Assembly (NCBI GenBank): GCA_964562405.1
Contig: CAZLTC010000003.1
Location: 10,356 to 74,355, forward strand
Origin: WJLY01 sp964562405
GTDB lineage: Bacteria > Joyebacterota > Joyebacteria > Joyebacterales > Joyebacteraceae
Direction: 5' to 3'
Length of the DNA stretch: 64,000 nt
A program made the position numbers and the translations under genes. Within the stretch, counting starts at the first letter, position 1. Each line of letters begins with the position of its first letter. Of the stretch, positions 34,818 through 43,985 are shown one piece after another. The notes beneath the pieces are model-generated. The model made no database searches, was not told the DNA's origin, and saw nothing but the letters and a program-made list of their open reading frames with translations.

Positions 34818-35699
34818 CTATCGTCCCTTCCTGTTCAGGAGGTCGAGAAGCTCGGAGTCCGAGGACAGGATCACCGTCGTCTTCTCGTCGAGGAACTTGC
34901 CGTACGAGTCCAGCTTCCGCGTGAACTTGTAGAAGTCGGGATCGGCACTGAACGCCCCGGCGTAGATGCTCGCGGCCTCGGCGTCGCCCTCTCCCCTTAT
35001 CCCCTCAGCCTGGCGATACGCATCTGCCAGGATCTCCTGCTTCTCCCGGTCGGCCTCCGCGCGGATCCCTATGGCCTCCTCCTCGCCCTCGGACCGGTAC
35101 CGCATCGCGATCCTGCCGCGCTCGGCCCGCATCCTGTCGAAGACGCTCTGCTTGTTCTGCTCAGGGAAGGCCAGCCTCTTCATCCTCACGTCGGCTATCT
35201 CTATGCCGAAGCTCGAGGCCGCGGTCGCGCGACACGCGGCGGTCACGGAGTCCATGATGGTCGCTATCCTCATCTCCCCGGGCACGATGGAGACCAGCGC
35301 GTGCAGCTGATACCGCCCGAGCGCCGCGCCCAGCTCCGACGCGATGATGTCGGCCATCCTCACCTCGGCCCCCGTCCTGTCGTTGACGGTCTCGAGGAAG
35401 CGCTTCGGATCGTCGATCCTCCACGCCACGAACGCGTCCGCCACGATGTTCTTCTTGTCGTTCGTCAGAAACTCCACGGGCTTCGGATCGTAGACCAGGA
35501 GTCTCTTGTCGAAGAACCTCACCGCCTGGACCGGCTGCGGCGCCTTCCAGTGCAGACCCGCATCCTCGATGACCCTCGTCGGCCGCCCGAACTGCGTTAC
35601 AATCGCCGTCTTCGTCTCGTCCACGACGAACACGGACGTTCGGGCGATGAGCAGCGCGATCACGATCGCGGCCACGAGGTAGAACCAGCGTTTCTCCAT
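34818..35699 (-). CDS. hflC: HflC-like SPFH/band 7 protein
   Basis: A 293-residue protein with an N-terminal membrane anchor (FYLVAAIVIALLIARTSVFVV). HflC-type signatures are DETKTAIVTQFGRP, GLHWKAPQPVQAVRFFDKRLL, and the C-terminal AEADREKQEILADAYRQAEGIRGEGDAEAASIY. The start is ATG 35699-35697 with GGAGCGAG upstream. Its partners are the HflK proteins on either side; the complex regulates FtsH. Spacing to the fused SPFH gene upstream is 85 bases. Confidence 0.92.
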   Translation of the reverse strand: MEKRWFYLVAAIVIALLIARTSVFVVDETKTAIVTQFGRPTRVIEDAGLHWKAPQPVQAVRFFDKRLLVYDPKPVEFLTNDKKNIVADAFVAWRIDDPKRFLETVNDRTGAEVRMADIIASELGAALGRYQLHALVSIVPGEMRIATIMDSVTAACRATAASSFGIEIADVRMKRLAFPEQNKQSVFDRMRAERGRIAMRYRSEGEEEAIGIRAEADREKQEILADAYRQAEGIRGEGDAEAASIYAGAFSADPDFYKFTRKLDSYGKFLDEKTTVILSSDSELLDLLNRKGR

Positions 35700-35784
35700 T
35701 GTCTCGCTCCGTGTGGTTCGGTCGGACCTCGTCACGAGTCGGACGGTCCAGACCGTGCGCCGGCCAGGCCCGGCGGCCCGGCGG

Positions 35785-37503
35785 TCAGTCGAGCTTCGTC
35801 GCGGTCCCCAGCGTTTTGTCGAACATGCGGATGTCGTAGCCCTTGAGGTCGACGCCGCTCCCGATGACGAACTTCTCGACGTTCCTTAGAAGCTCCTCCA
35901 TCGTCTCGATGTAGAGCCTTGTCTCCGTTATGTCCTTGGCCTTCTTGTACTCGCCCGCGAGTGCCAGGAATCTATCGGCGTCGCCGTGTGCCTTGTCGAT
36001 GCGCTCCGCGCGATAGCCCTGGGCCTCGAGCACGAGCCGCTTCGCGTCTCCGCGAGCCTTCGGCACGGTGTCGTTCTCGTAGGCAAGCGCTTCGTTGATG
36101 ATCCTGTTCTTGTCCTCCCGCGCGCTCGAAACGTCCCTGAACGCCGACACGACCTCAAGCGGCGGGTGCATGTCCTGAAGACGGACGCCCACGATCTCGA
36201 CCCCGGCCCCCGCATCTCCGACCAGGCGCTCGAGGCCCGCCGCCAGCGCGGTCTCGAGCGAGTCGCGGCTGGTGGTGAGGACGTCCTCGATGGGGAGCGA
36301 GCCGATGACCTCTCCCATGACCGATTCGGCGGCCAGCTTCACGAGGTCTTGCGTCGAGGCGACGTTGAAGAGGTAGTCGCTCTCGTCGGACACTCGATAG
36401 AGGACGACGGCATTCACGTCGACGACGTTCTCGTCGCCGGTGAGCCTGAGCGCCTCCTCGGGCCGTTTCTCGTAGGTGCCGGCCGCGTGCCTGCTCTCCC
36501 ACATCGTGGCGTAATACTCGGCCGCGACATCGGTAACCGCTGCCGGGACCGCTCTCGTCTCGAATCCGAGTTCGATGCGTCTGACGAAAGGCATGTCCAC
36601 CCTTATGACGCGGTCTGCCGGCCACGGCGCCTTGAAGTGCATGCCTGGAGGAACCGGGTCTCCGAAGGCGCGCCCCCATCTGAGCACCACGCCCGAACGG
36701 CCCGGGCCCACGAAGTAGACGCCGGAGGACACCCAGACGGTGATGAGAACCAGGACAAGCCCCTGGGCGAGCCGTCTGCGCGAGCGCGGGTTCGCGACCA
36801 GGCCTCGGAGGAACGAGGCGGCCCGCGGCGCGCCCACGCGGGTCAGCGCTTCGCGTGCCGCGCGCACGGGCGCCCAGCCGTACAGGGCGAGGAACGGCGC
36901 GGACTCCATCACGCTGCCATCCCTGAGGCCGCGCACCGCCGCCACGATGATCATCGCACCGGATTCCACAATGAAGAGAGCGACGACGACGGCAGCGAGC
37001 CTGTCCAGCCCAATCCCTATCGCGTGGCCCATCAGGCCTACGATGACGGCCCCCGTCGTCCAGGTGTCGATGCGCGAGTGATGGCCGTCTGCGACCAGCG
37101 ACGGGCTCCCGGTCTCACGGCCGACGTGAAGCTTGTACTGTGCTGCGTAGTAAGAGACGAACGCGGCGATGATGCTGCCGCCGATGGCGAGAGGGAGTCT
37201 GGTTATGACGGAGCCTGTGACGCCCGAGACCTTGCGGAATATGCCGACGGCGGCCCACAGGATCAGGCCGCCGATGACGAGCGCCGCAAGGTTCTCGACG
37301 AGCGCGAGACTCTTGCTTCCCTCGCGGCGGGATATCCGCGCACCGGCCCACACGACGGCGGAGGCCGCGATGTCGGATCCGGAGTGCCAGGCGTCGGCCA
37401 GTAGCGCGAGACTGCCTGACAGCATTGCGAGCGTGACCTTGAGCGCCACGAGGCCGACGTTGATGCCGACCGACACGAGCGCCGTTCGCTCTATACGGTT
37501 CAT
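35785..37503 (-). CDS. Cation diffusion facilitator fused to an HflK-type SPFH domain
   Basis: A 572-residue fusion. Residues ~1-195 are a six-helix CDF transporter membrane domain. The metal-site motifs are intact: HxxxD at His40-Asp44 (ADAWHSGSD) and HxxxD at His142-Asp146 (DGHHSRID), the pattern linked with Zn2+ transport. The usual cytoplasmic CDF C-terminal domain is absent. After a basic linker comes one more helix (about 246-266) and a full HflK-like SPFH domain (GRSGVVLRWGRAFGDPVPPGMHFKAPWP; ARGDAKRLVLEAQGYRAERI). The frame is continuous, without a frameshift. I chose ATG 37503, with GAGGG five bases upstream, over GTG 37515. It is followed by hflC and hflK, so it probably joins or tunes an HflKC-FtsH complex. 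Confidence 0.85.
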   Translation of the reverse strand: MNRIERTALVSVGINVGLVALKVTLAMLSGSLALLADAWHSGSDIAASAVVWAGARISRREGSKSLALVENLAALVIGGLILWAAVGIFRKVSGVTGSVITRLPLAIGGSIIAAFVSYYAAQYKLHVGRETGSPSLVADGHHSRIDTWTTGAVIVGLMGHAIGIGLDRLAAVVVALFIVESGAMIIVAAVRGLRDGSVMESAPFLALYGWAPVRAAREALTRVGAPRAASFLRGLVANPRSRRRLAQGLVLVLITVWVSSGVYFVGPGRSGVVLRWGRAFGDPVPPGMHFKAPWPADRVIRVDMPFVRRIELGFETRAVPAAVTDVAAEYYATMWESRHAAGTYEKRPEEALRLTGDENVVDVNAVVLYRVSDESDYLFNVASTQDLVKLAAESVMGEVIGSLPIEDVLTTSRDSLETALAAGLERLVGDAGAGVEIVGVRLQDMHPPLEVVSAFRDVSSAREDKNRIINEALAYENDTVPKARGDAKRLVLEAQGYRAERIDKAHGDADRFLALAGEYKKAKDITETRLYIETMEELLRNVEKFVIGSGVDLKGYDIRMFDKTLGTATKLD

Positions 37504-37594
37504 GCGCACCCTCACTCACTACCTGCCCGACGCCCCGGACGAAGCCCTTGTGGCACTCTGGTCCGCGGCAGTCCGACTCCCGAGGGTAGTCCTG

Positions 37595-40021
37595 CTAGTC
37601 CTCCGACACGACGCGGGCAACGTCGGTCACGTGGTCGCCCTCTCCAAGATGAATGACCGTGACGCCCTGCGTGTTGCGACCGATCACAGATATGCCGGAG
37701 ACGGGGAGCCTGATCATCAGGCCGTTGCGAGTCATGATCATGAGCTCGTCCGTGTCGTTGACGACCTTCACGGCGACCACCGGGCCGTTGCGCTTCGTGG
37801 TCTTGATGGAAATGACACCCTTGCCGCCGCGGCGAGTCACCCTGTAGTCGTGGATGTTGGTCCTCTTGCCGTAGCCGTTCTCGGTGACGGAGAGAATGGT
37901 TCCGCCCTCCCCCACTATGACGGCCATCGAGACGACCTCGTTGCCCTTCTCGAGCGATGTCCCCTTGACGCCCCGCGCGCTCCGCCCCATCTCCCTGACG
38001 TCCTGCTCGTGGAAACGGATCGCCTTGCCCCGCTTCTTACCCAGCAGGATGTCGCACGATCCGTCGGTCATCGCGGCGTCGATCAGCTCGTCGCCCTCGT
38101 CGATGCCCATCGCTTTGATGCCGCCGCGCCTGGGATGCGAGAAAGCGGACAGCCGCGTCTTCTTGATGATGCCGTTGCGGGTCGCCATGACAATGTAGTG
38201 GTCGTCGTCGAACTCGCGCACGGGCACGAAGCCCTTCAGGCACTCGCCTTTGTTGAGCTGAAGTATGTTGACGATGGCCTTTCCCTTCGCCGCGCGCCCG
38301 ACCTGCGGGATCTCGTGGACCCTGAGCCAGTGGCACTGCCCGGTCTGGGTGAAGAAGAGGATGTAGTCGTGGGTCGAGGCGATCATCATGTGTTCGACGA
38401 AGTCGTCTTCCTTCGTGCCCATGCCGGTCACGCCCTTGCCACCGCGCGCCTGGCGGCGGTACGTGCCGACCGGCAGCCTCTTGATGTAGCCCGAGTGCGA
38501 GATCGAGATGGCCATGTCCTCTTCAGCGATCAGGTCCTCGATCGAGAAGTCGGTCGTCGCCTCGACGATCTCCGTACGCCGGTCGTCCCCGTATGTCTCT
38601 GCCGCCTCGCGTAGGTCGTCCTTGATGATGGCGAGCACCTTGGCACGACTCTCAAGGATGCTCTTCAGGTAGGCGATGAGCTTGATGGTCTCCTTGTACT
38701 CGTCCTCGATCTTCTTGCGCTGGAGACCTGTGAGGCGCTGCAGGCGCATGTCGAGGATCGCCTGCGCCTGGATCTCCGAGAGCTTGAACGTCTTCATGAG
38801 ACGCGTGCGGGCCTCGTCGACGTCCTTGGCCTTCTTTATGAGCTGGACGATCTCGTCGATGTGGTCGAGAGCCTTCTTGAGGCCCTCCAGGATGTGGGCG
38901 CGCGCCTCTGCCTTCGCCAGGTCGAACCTCGTCCTCCTGACGATGACCTCCTCGCGGTGCGCGACGAAGAGGTCGAGCATCCGCCGAAGGGTCAGGACCA
39001 TCGGGACGCCGTCGACGAGCGACAGCATGTTGGCGCCGAACGTGGTCTGCATCTGCGTGTGCTTGTAGAGCTGGTTCAGGATGACCGCCGCCTGCGAGTC
39101 GCGCTTCAGGTCGATGACAACGCGGATGCCGTCGCGGTCTGACTCATCGCGGATGTCCCTGATGCCCTCGATCTTCCCGTTTCGCACTAGGTCGGCGATG
39201 GCCTCGATGAGGTTGGCCTTGTTCACCATGAAGGGAATCTCGGTGATGATGATGCACTCCGCCCCGTTCGCGTGCGTCTCGACATTCGCCTTCGCGCGCA
39301 CGATGATGCGGCCTCTGCCGGTAAGGTATGCATCCCGAATCCCTGCGCGGCCGAAGATGATGCCGCCCGTCGGGAAGTCCGGACCCTTCACGATCTTGAG
39401 AAGTTCCTCGTCCTTGACCGCCGGCTCGTCTATCACCCGCGTGATGCCCTCGACCAGCTCGCGCAGGTTCTGGGGCGGCACGTTCGTCGCCATCCCGACC
39501 GCGATGCCGGACGCCCCGTTCATGAGGAGGTTGGGTAGCTTCGCCGGGAGGACGACGGGCTCCTGCCGCGTCTCATCGTAGTTCGGGACGAAATCGACCG
39601 TATCCTTCTTGATGTCGGCCATGAGGTCTCCGGCGATGCGCGTCATGCGCGCCTCCGTGTACCTCTCGGCCGCGGCGCTGTCGCCGTCGATCGACCCGAA
39701 GTTCCCCTGACCGTCAACGAGCGGATAGCGAAGTGAGAACTCCTGTGCCATTCGCACCATCGCATCGTAGACCGCCGACGTGCCGTGGGGGTGGTAGTTG
39801 CCGGTCACGTCGCCGGATATCTTGGCCGACTTCCTGTAGCCCTTGTTGTGGGCAAGTCCCAGCTCGTCCATCGCGACGAGGATACGCCTCTGCACGGGTT
39901 TGAGCCCGTCGCGCACGTCGGGAAGAGCTCTCGACACGATCACGCTCATCGCGTAATCGATGTAGGACTTCTTCATCTCATCTTCGATGACTACTGGGAG
40001 TATCTTCTCGGTCTGTGCCAT
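37595..40021 (-). CDS. gyrA: DNA gyrase subunit A
   Basis: An 808-residue gyrase A. The catalytic tyrosine is Tyr121 in AERYTEARM. The region equivalent to the quinolone-resistance segment reads HPHGTSAVYDAM, with Ser82 and Asp86 unaltered. The C-terminal pinwheel contains the gyrase box-like RQARGGKGVTG, indicating gyrase rather than topoisomerase IV. It introduces negative supercoils with GyrB, which is encoded 20 bases upstream. The ATG at 40021 is preceded by a GGGGG stretch. Confidence 0.97.
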   Translation of the reverse strand: MAQTEKILPVVIEDEMKKSYIDYAMSVIVSRALPDVRDGLKPVQRRILVAMDELGLAHNKGYRKSAKISGDVTGNYHPHGTSAVYDAMVRMAQEFSLRYPLVDGQGNFGSIDGDSAAAERYTEARMTRIAGDLMADIKKDTVDFVPNYDETRQEPVVLPAKLPNLLMNGASGIAVGMATNVPPQNLRELVEGITRVIDEPAVKDEELLKIVKGPDFPTGGIIFGRAGIRDAYLTGRGRIIVRAKANVETHANGAECIIITEIPFMVNKANLIEAIADLVRNGKIEGIRDIRDESDRDGIRVVIDLKRDSQAAVILNQLYKHTQMQTTFGANMLSLVDGVPMVLTLRRMLDLFVAHREEVIVRRTRFDLAKAEARAHILEGLKKALDHIDEIVQLIKKAKDVDEARTRLMKTFKLSEIQAQAILDMRLQRLTGLQRKKIEDEYKETIKLIAYLKSILESRAKVLAIIKDDLREAAETYGDDRRTEIVEATTDFSIEDLIAEEDMAISISHSGYIKRLPVGTYRRQARGGKGVTGMGTKEDDFVEHMMIASTHDYILFFTQTGQCHWLRVHEIPQVGRAAKGKAIVNILQLNKGECLKGFVPVREFDDDHYIVMATRNGIIKKTRLSAFSHPRRGGIKAMGIDEGDELIDAAMTDGSCDILLGKKRGKAIRFHEQDVREMGRSARGVKGTSLEKGNEVVSMAVIVGEGGTILSVTENGYGKRTNIHDYRVTRRGGKGVISIKTTKRNGPVVAVKVVNDTDELMIMTRNGLMIRLPVSGISVIGRNTQGVTVIHLGEGDHVTDVARVVSED

Positions 40022-40041
40022 CGTCCCCCTACCCGATCAAC

Positions 40042-42445
40042 TTATACGTCCAGGTTGCGCACGTGCTTGGCGTGCGTCTCGATGAACTTCCGGCGCGGCT
40101 CTACCGCGTCGCCCATCAGGATGCTGAACGTGTGGTCCGCTTCGGCCGCGCTCTCGATCGATACCTGCAGCATGACGCGACGCTCCGGGTCCATCGTGGT
40201 CGCCCAGAGCTGCTCGGGATTCATCTCACCAAGTCCCTTGAAGCGCTGGAGGTCCGCGCCGTCACGTCCGACGCGCTTCAGTGTCTTCTCGAGCTCCTTC
40301 TCATCGTAGCAATAGTACTCTTCCTTCCCCTTCTTCACGCGATAGAGAGGGGGCTGAGCGATGTAGAGGTGCCCGCTCTCGATAAGCTCGACCATGAACC
40401 TGTAGAAGAACGTCAGCAGCAGCGTGCGGATGTGGGCGCCATCGACGTCGGCGTCGGTCATGATGATGGTCTTGCCGTACCGGAGTTTCGTGATGTCGAA
40501 GCCCTCGTCGTCACCGTCTCCGGTTTCGCTCACGCCGGTTCCGAGAGCCGTGATGATCGTCCCTATCTCGATGTTGTGAAAGACCTTGTCGAGGCGCGCC
40601 TTGAAGACGTTCAGGACCTTGCCTCGGAGCGGGAGTATCGCCTGGAAGCGGCGGTCTCTTCCCGACTTCGCGGAGCCACCGGCCGAATCGCCCTCGACCA
40701 GGAATATCTCGCAGTGCTCCGGGTCGGTGATGGAACAATCGGCGAGCTTCCCGGGTAGCGACCCGCTCTCGAGCACCGACTTTCTTCGCGTGAGGTCGCG
40801 GGCCTTCCTCGCGGCCGCCCGGGCCTGGGACGACGAGACGGCCTTCGATACGATCTTCCTCGCGACCGACGGCGTCTCCTCGAAGAACTCCTGCAGCCCC
40901 TCCCCCACGATGGATGCCACAACGCCCTTGACGTCGTTGTTGCCGAGCTTGGTCTTGGTCTGCCCCTCGAACTGGGGCTCCTTGACCTTGACGCTGACGA
41001 CGGCCGCGAGGCCCTCGAGGCAATCGTCGCCCGACACGTTCTCGTTGCCCTTCCCGAGGAGGTTGTTCTTCTCGCCGTACGTGTTGATCGTGCGGGTGAG
41101 CGCCTGCTTGAAACCCGTGAGGTGCGTGCCGCCCTCGACCGTGTTGATGTTGTTGGCGTACGAGTAGATGCTGGCGCGGTATGTGTCGTTGTACTGGAGC
41201 GCGATCTCGACCACCGTGTCGTCTCTCGTCTTCTCGAAGTGCACGATCTTCGTGTGCAGCACGTTCGTGTTTTCGTTCACGAACTTCACGAACTCGCGCA
41301 GACCGCCCTTGTAGCGGTGCTCGACCTTCTCGCCGCTCCGCTCGTCCTCTACGGTGATCGTGAGGCCGGCGTTCAGGAAGGCAAGCTCCCTGCAGCGCGA
41401 CGCGACCGTCTCGAAATCGAATTCGGTCTCTTCGAAGACCTCGCTGTCCGGGAAGAACGTCGTCTTGTTGCCGCTCTTCTTGCGCTTGCCGATCGGCTTG
41501 ACCTTTTCCTCCGGCACGCCGCGCACGTAGTTCTGAGCGTACACGATCCCCTCGCGGGCGACCTCGACCCGGCACCACTCCGAAAGAGCGTTCACGACGG
41601 AGACGCCGACGCCGTGCAGACCGCCCGAGACCTTGTACGAGTGCTTGTCGAACTTGCCACCGGCGTGGAGGACCGTCATCACCACTTCGAGCGCCGACTT
41701 CTTCTGTGTCGGGTGCCTGTCGACGGGGATGCCGCGCCCGTTGTCCTCGACCGAGACGCTTCCGTCCTTGTGGATGACAACACCGATCTTGTCGCAGTAG
41801 CCGGCCATCGCCTCATCCACAGAGTTGTCAACCACCTCGTAGATGAGATGATGGAGACCGCGCCGTCCGGTGTCGCCGATGTACATCGCCGGGCGCTTGC
41901 GAACGGCCTCGAGGCCCTTGAGGACCTGGATGTGCTTCGCGTCGTACGACGCATCGTCCACATGCGTCGCCGACTGCTCGATGGGAAACTCCTCGGTGAC
42001 GACCTTCTCGATGTCGACCGGGACCGCGGCGGCCTCGATGGGCTCCTTCGAGCCCGACTCGGGCGCGGCCGAGGACTTCACGCCGGTCGGCTTCTTCTTC
42101 GCGCCCGCGGCCTTCTTGCTCGGCGCCGGCTTCTTCTTGCCGTCCACCTTCTTCTTCGAAGCGCTCGCCTTCTTCGCCGGTGCCGGCTTCTTCTTGCCGT
42201 CCNNNNNNNNNNNNNNNNNNNNNNNNNNNNNNNNNNNNNNNNNNNNNNNNNNNNNNNNNNNNNNNNNNNNNNNNNNNNNNNNNNNNNNNNNNNNNNNNNN
42301 NNGCCGGCTTCTTCTTGCCGTCCACCTTCTTCTTCGAAGCGCCCGACCTCGAGCCGCCCGAAGCCTTGCCCGATGCGGGAGGCTTCTTCGCAGCGCGGCT
42401 CTTGGCGTCGGACTTCTTCGACTTGTCAGCTTTGCCCTTGGCCAT
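40042..42445 (-). CDS. gyrB: DNA gyrase subunit B with Lys-rich N-terminal extension (interrupted by an assembly gap)
   Basis: The gyrase ATPase subunit. The GHKL domain starts near IQVLKGLEAVRKRPAMYIGDT. The TOPRIM domain carries EGDSAGGSAKSGRDRRFQAILPLRGK, and the C-terminal part has RFKGLGEMNPEQLWATTMDPE. Normal GyrB begins just before the GHKL domain. Here ~80 or more extra residues precede it, with repeated KKKVDGKKKPAP units. The 100-N run (42203-42302) falls inside this stretch, and the frame changes across it, as expected for a gap of arbitrary length. The likely start is ATG 42445-42443 (MAKGKADKSKK), overlapping DUF721 by 20 bases. The true extension length is unknown. Confidence 0.9.
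42125..42330. repeat. 57-bp tandem repeat around the gap in gyrB
   Basis: GCCGGCTTCTTCTTGCCGTCC occurs at 42125 and again at 42182, a 57-base (19-codon) period. It occurs again immediately after the N run at 42303. Each unit encodes SKKKVDGKKKPAP-type residues. The assembler probably failed because of more copies. Confidence 0.75.
42203..42302. other. Assembly gap (100 N)
   Basis: Exactly 100 undetermined bases, a conventional placeholder, inside the repeat-encoding N-terminal part of gyrB. The real length is not known. Confidence 0.99.
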
Positions 42446-42785
42446 TGCTCTTGTCTTTTCCGCTGTCTGTGCCGGAGGCGCCATGCGTGACTGCTCCTCC
42501 AAGTACGAAGTGTACGTTGTCTATTACTCCGTCACCCGCTCGCTTGCTGATCTCCCGCAGGATCCTCCGCTTCATGAGGCTGAGCTCCTGAGCCCAAACG
42601 GAGCTGTCGACCTCAACGAAGAGTCTCCCGCGGTCCACACGTATCGCGCGTGAGTGACGCGCGACCTTCTCACCCACCACGTCCGCCCAGTCCACGACCG
42701 CGCGCTGCTCGCTGAGCTTCTTCGCGAGGCCCAGATTGGCGATGACCTCTTCGAGCACCTTCCCTATCGGTTCGGCCCAGCTCAC
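42426..42785 (-). CDS. DUF721 (DciA-like) protein
   Basis: A 119-residue protein of the DUF721 family. Members related to DciA load or help load the replicative helicase DnaB. The conserved core is WADVVGEKVARHSRAIRVDRGRLFVEVDSSVWAQELSLMKRRIL (about residues 33-77). The tail is polar and disordered. The GTG start overlaps the recF stop (GTGA). The dnaN-recF-DUF721-gyrB order is common in several phyla and supports the assignment. It has no enzymatic motif. Confidence 0.85.
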   Translation of the reverse strand: MSWAEPIGKVLEEVIANLGLAKKLSEQRAVVDWADVVGEKVARHSRAIRVDRGRLFVEVDSSVWAQELSLMKRRILREISKRAGDGVIDNVHFVLGGAVTHGASGTDSGKDKSNGQGQS

Positions 42786-43891
42786 CGTCGCGCGACCTCC
42801 CCGGCGTCCACGAAGAAGACGGCCGAACCTTCGCTGGGTACGATGTCAGCGTGAGCGCGCACGGTCGACGTCACGAAGGCCTGACCGTGTTCTCCGATGT
42901 GCGACACGAGAGCCGCTCCCCTGCGCTCGTCCAGTTCCGACAGAACGTCGTCGAGCAGAACAACGCACCCGCGTCCGTCGCTGTCGAGCATCTCCGCCTC
43001 GCCCAACTTGAGCGCTATGGCCGCCGTCCTGTGCTGCCCCTGGGAACCGAACGAACGCAGGGCTCGTCGCCCCAGCCTCACGTCGATGTCGTCCCGGTGC
43101 GGCCCCGCGAGCGTGAACCCTCTCCGACGCTCGTCCTCCCCCAACTCATCGAGCGTCTCCGCGAACCGCTCGTGTATCTCGCCTTCCTCGACCGCGCCCC
43201 CGAGAGTCACTGAGCTTCTGTATCCGATCGAGAGGGAGTCGTCTCCGGACACCGCCTCGTGGAACCTGGATACCGACTCCGCGAGTCTGGGCACGAGCGC
43301 GACCCTCGCAGCGATGACCTTGCTTCCGTAGTCGACGACCTTGCTCGTCCAGGTCTCGACCACACGGTCGGACTCGTCATCGGGAGTCCACGCCGCCAGA
43401 GCCTCGTTCCTCTGGCGCAGCGCCCGCCTGTAGTTGCTCAGCGCCGTGAGATAAGGGGCGTCGGTCTGACAGAGCGTCATGTCCAGGAGCTTCCTGCGCG
43501 CGTCCGGTCCGCCCTTGGTGATCCACGTATCCTCTGGGCTGAACCACGCGACACGCAGGTGGCCGACCAGGTCGGCGAGTCTCGCGACCGAAGCGCCGTC
43601 GACCGTCACCTCCTTGCCGCCGCCCCTGGTGAAGCGCAGGACGACGGTCTCGCGACCCTCGTCGCTCTCCACGACTCCACCAACCCCGAACCCCTCCTCA
43701 CCCCAACGAACGACCTCCGAATCACTCGAGCTGCGCAGAGATCGCGCCACCGCCAGGTACGACGCGGCTTCGAGAACACTCGTCTTCCCGGAGCCGTTCG
43801 GACCGTGAAGAAAGTTGATCCCGCGCTCGAAGTCGATCTCAAGACTCTGGTAGTTCCTGAAGTTCGTGAGCCGGAGTGTTCTCAGCCACAC
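42782..43891 (-). CDS. recF: RecF recombination/repair ATPase
   Basis: A 369-residue SMC-like ATPase. Walker A is GPNGSGKTSVLEA (about residues 30-42). RecF-specific features are LRTLRLTNFRNYQSLEIDF at the start, WFSPEDTWITKGGPDARRKLLD, and LRSFGSQGQHRTAAIALKLGE. Walker B is CVVLLDDVLSELDERR. RecF binds gapped DNA and with RecR/RecO loads RecA. The GTG start has GGGGAGA upstream. It follows dnaN by 94 bases. Confidence 0.95.
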   Translation of the reverse strand: MWLRTLRLTNFRNYQSLEIDFERGINFLHGPNGSGKTSVLEAASYLAVARSLRSSSDSEVVRWGEEGFGVGGVVESDEGRETVVLRFTRGGGKEVTVDGASVARLADLVGHLRVAWFSPEDTWITKGGPDARRKLLDMTLCQTDAPYLTALSNYRRALRQRNEALAAWTPDDESDRVVETWTSKVVDYGSKVIAARVALVPRLAESVSRFHEAVSGDDSLSIGYRSSVTLGGAVEEGEIHERFAETLDELGEDERRRGFTLAGPHRDDIDVRLGRRALRSFGSQGQHRTAAIALKLGEAEMLDSDGRGCVVLLDDVLSELDERRGAALVSHIGEHGQAFVTSTVRAHADIVPSEGSAVFFVDAGEVARR

Positions 43892-43985
43892 CGCGTTCTC
43901 CCCTGCCTGTCTCCCCCGCTCCCGGCCCCGCCACCTCCGCGGCGGTCGCCCGGTCCGACGCAGGACGCGACGCCGACGTCCACGG

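Noticed and set aside
42426..42502. GyrB start upstream at 42502
   Set aside because: It would overlap most of the DUF721 C-terminus. The ATG at 42445 gives a short overlap and a Lys-rich start.
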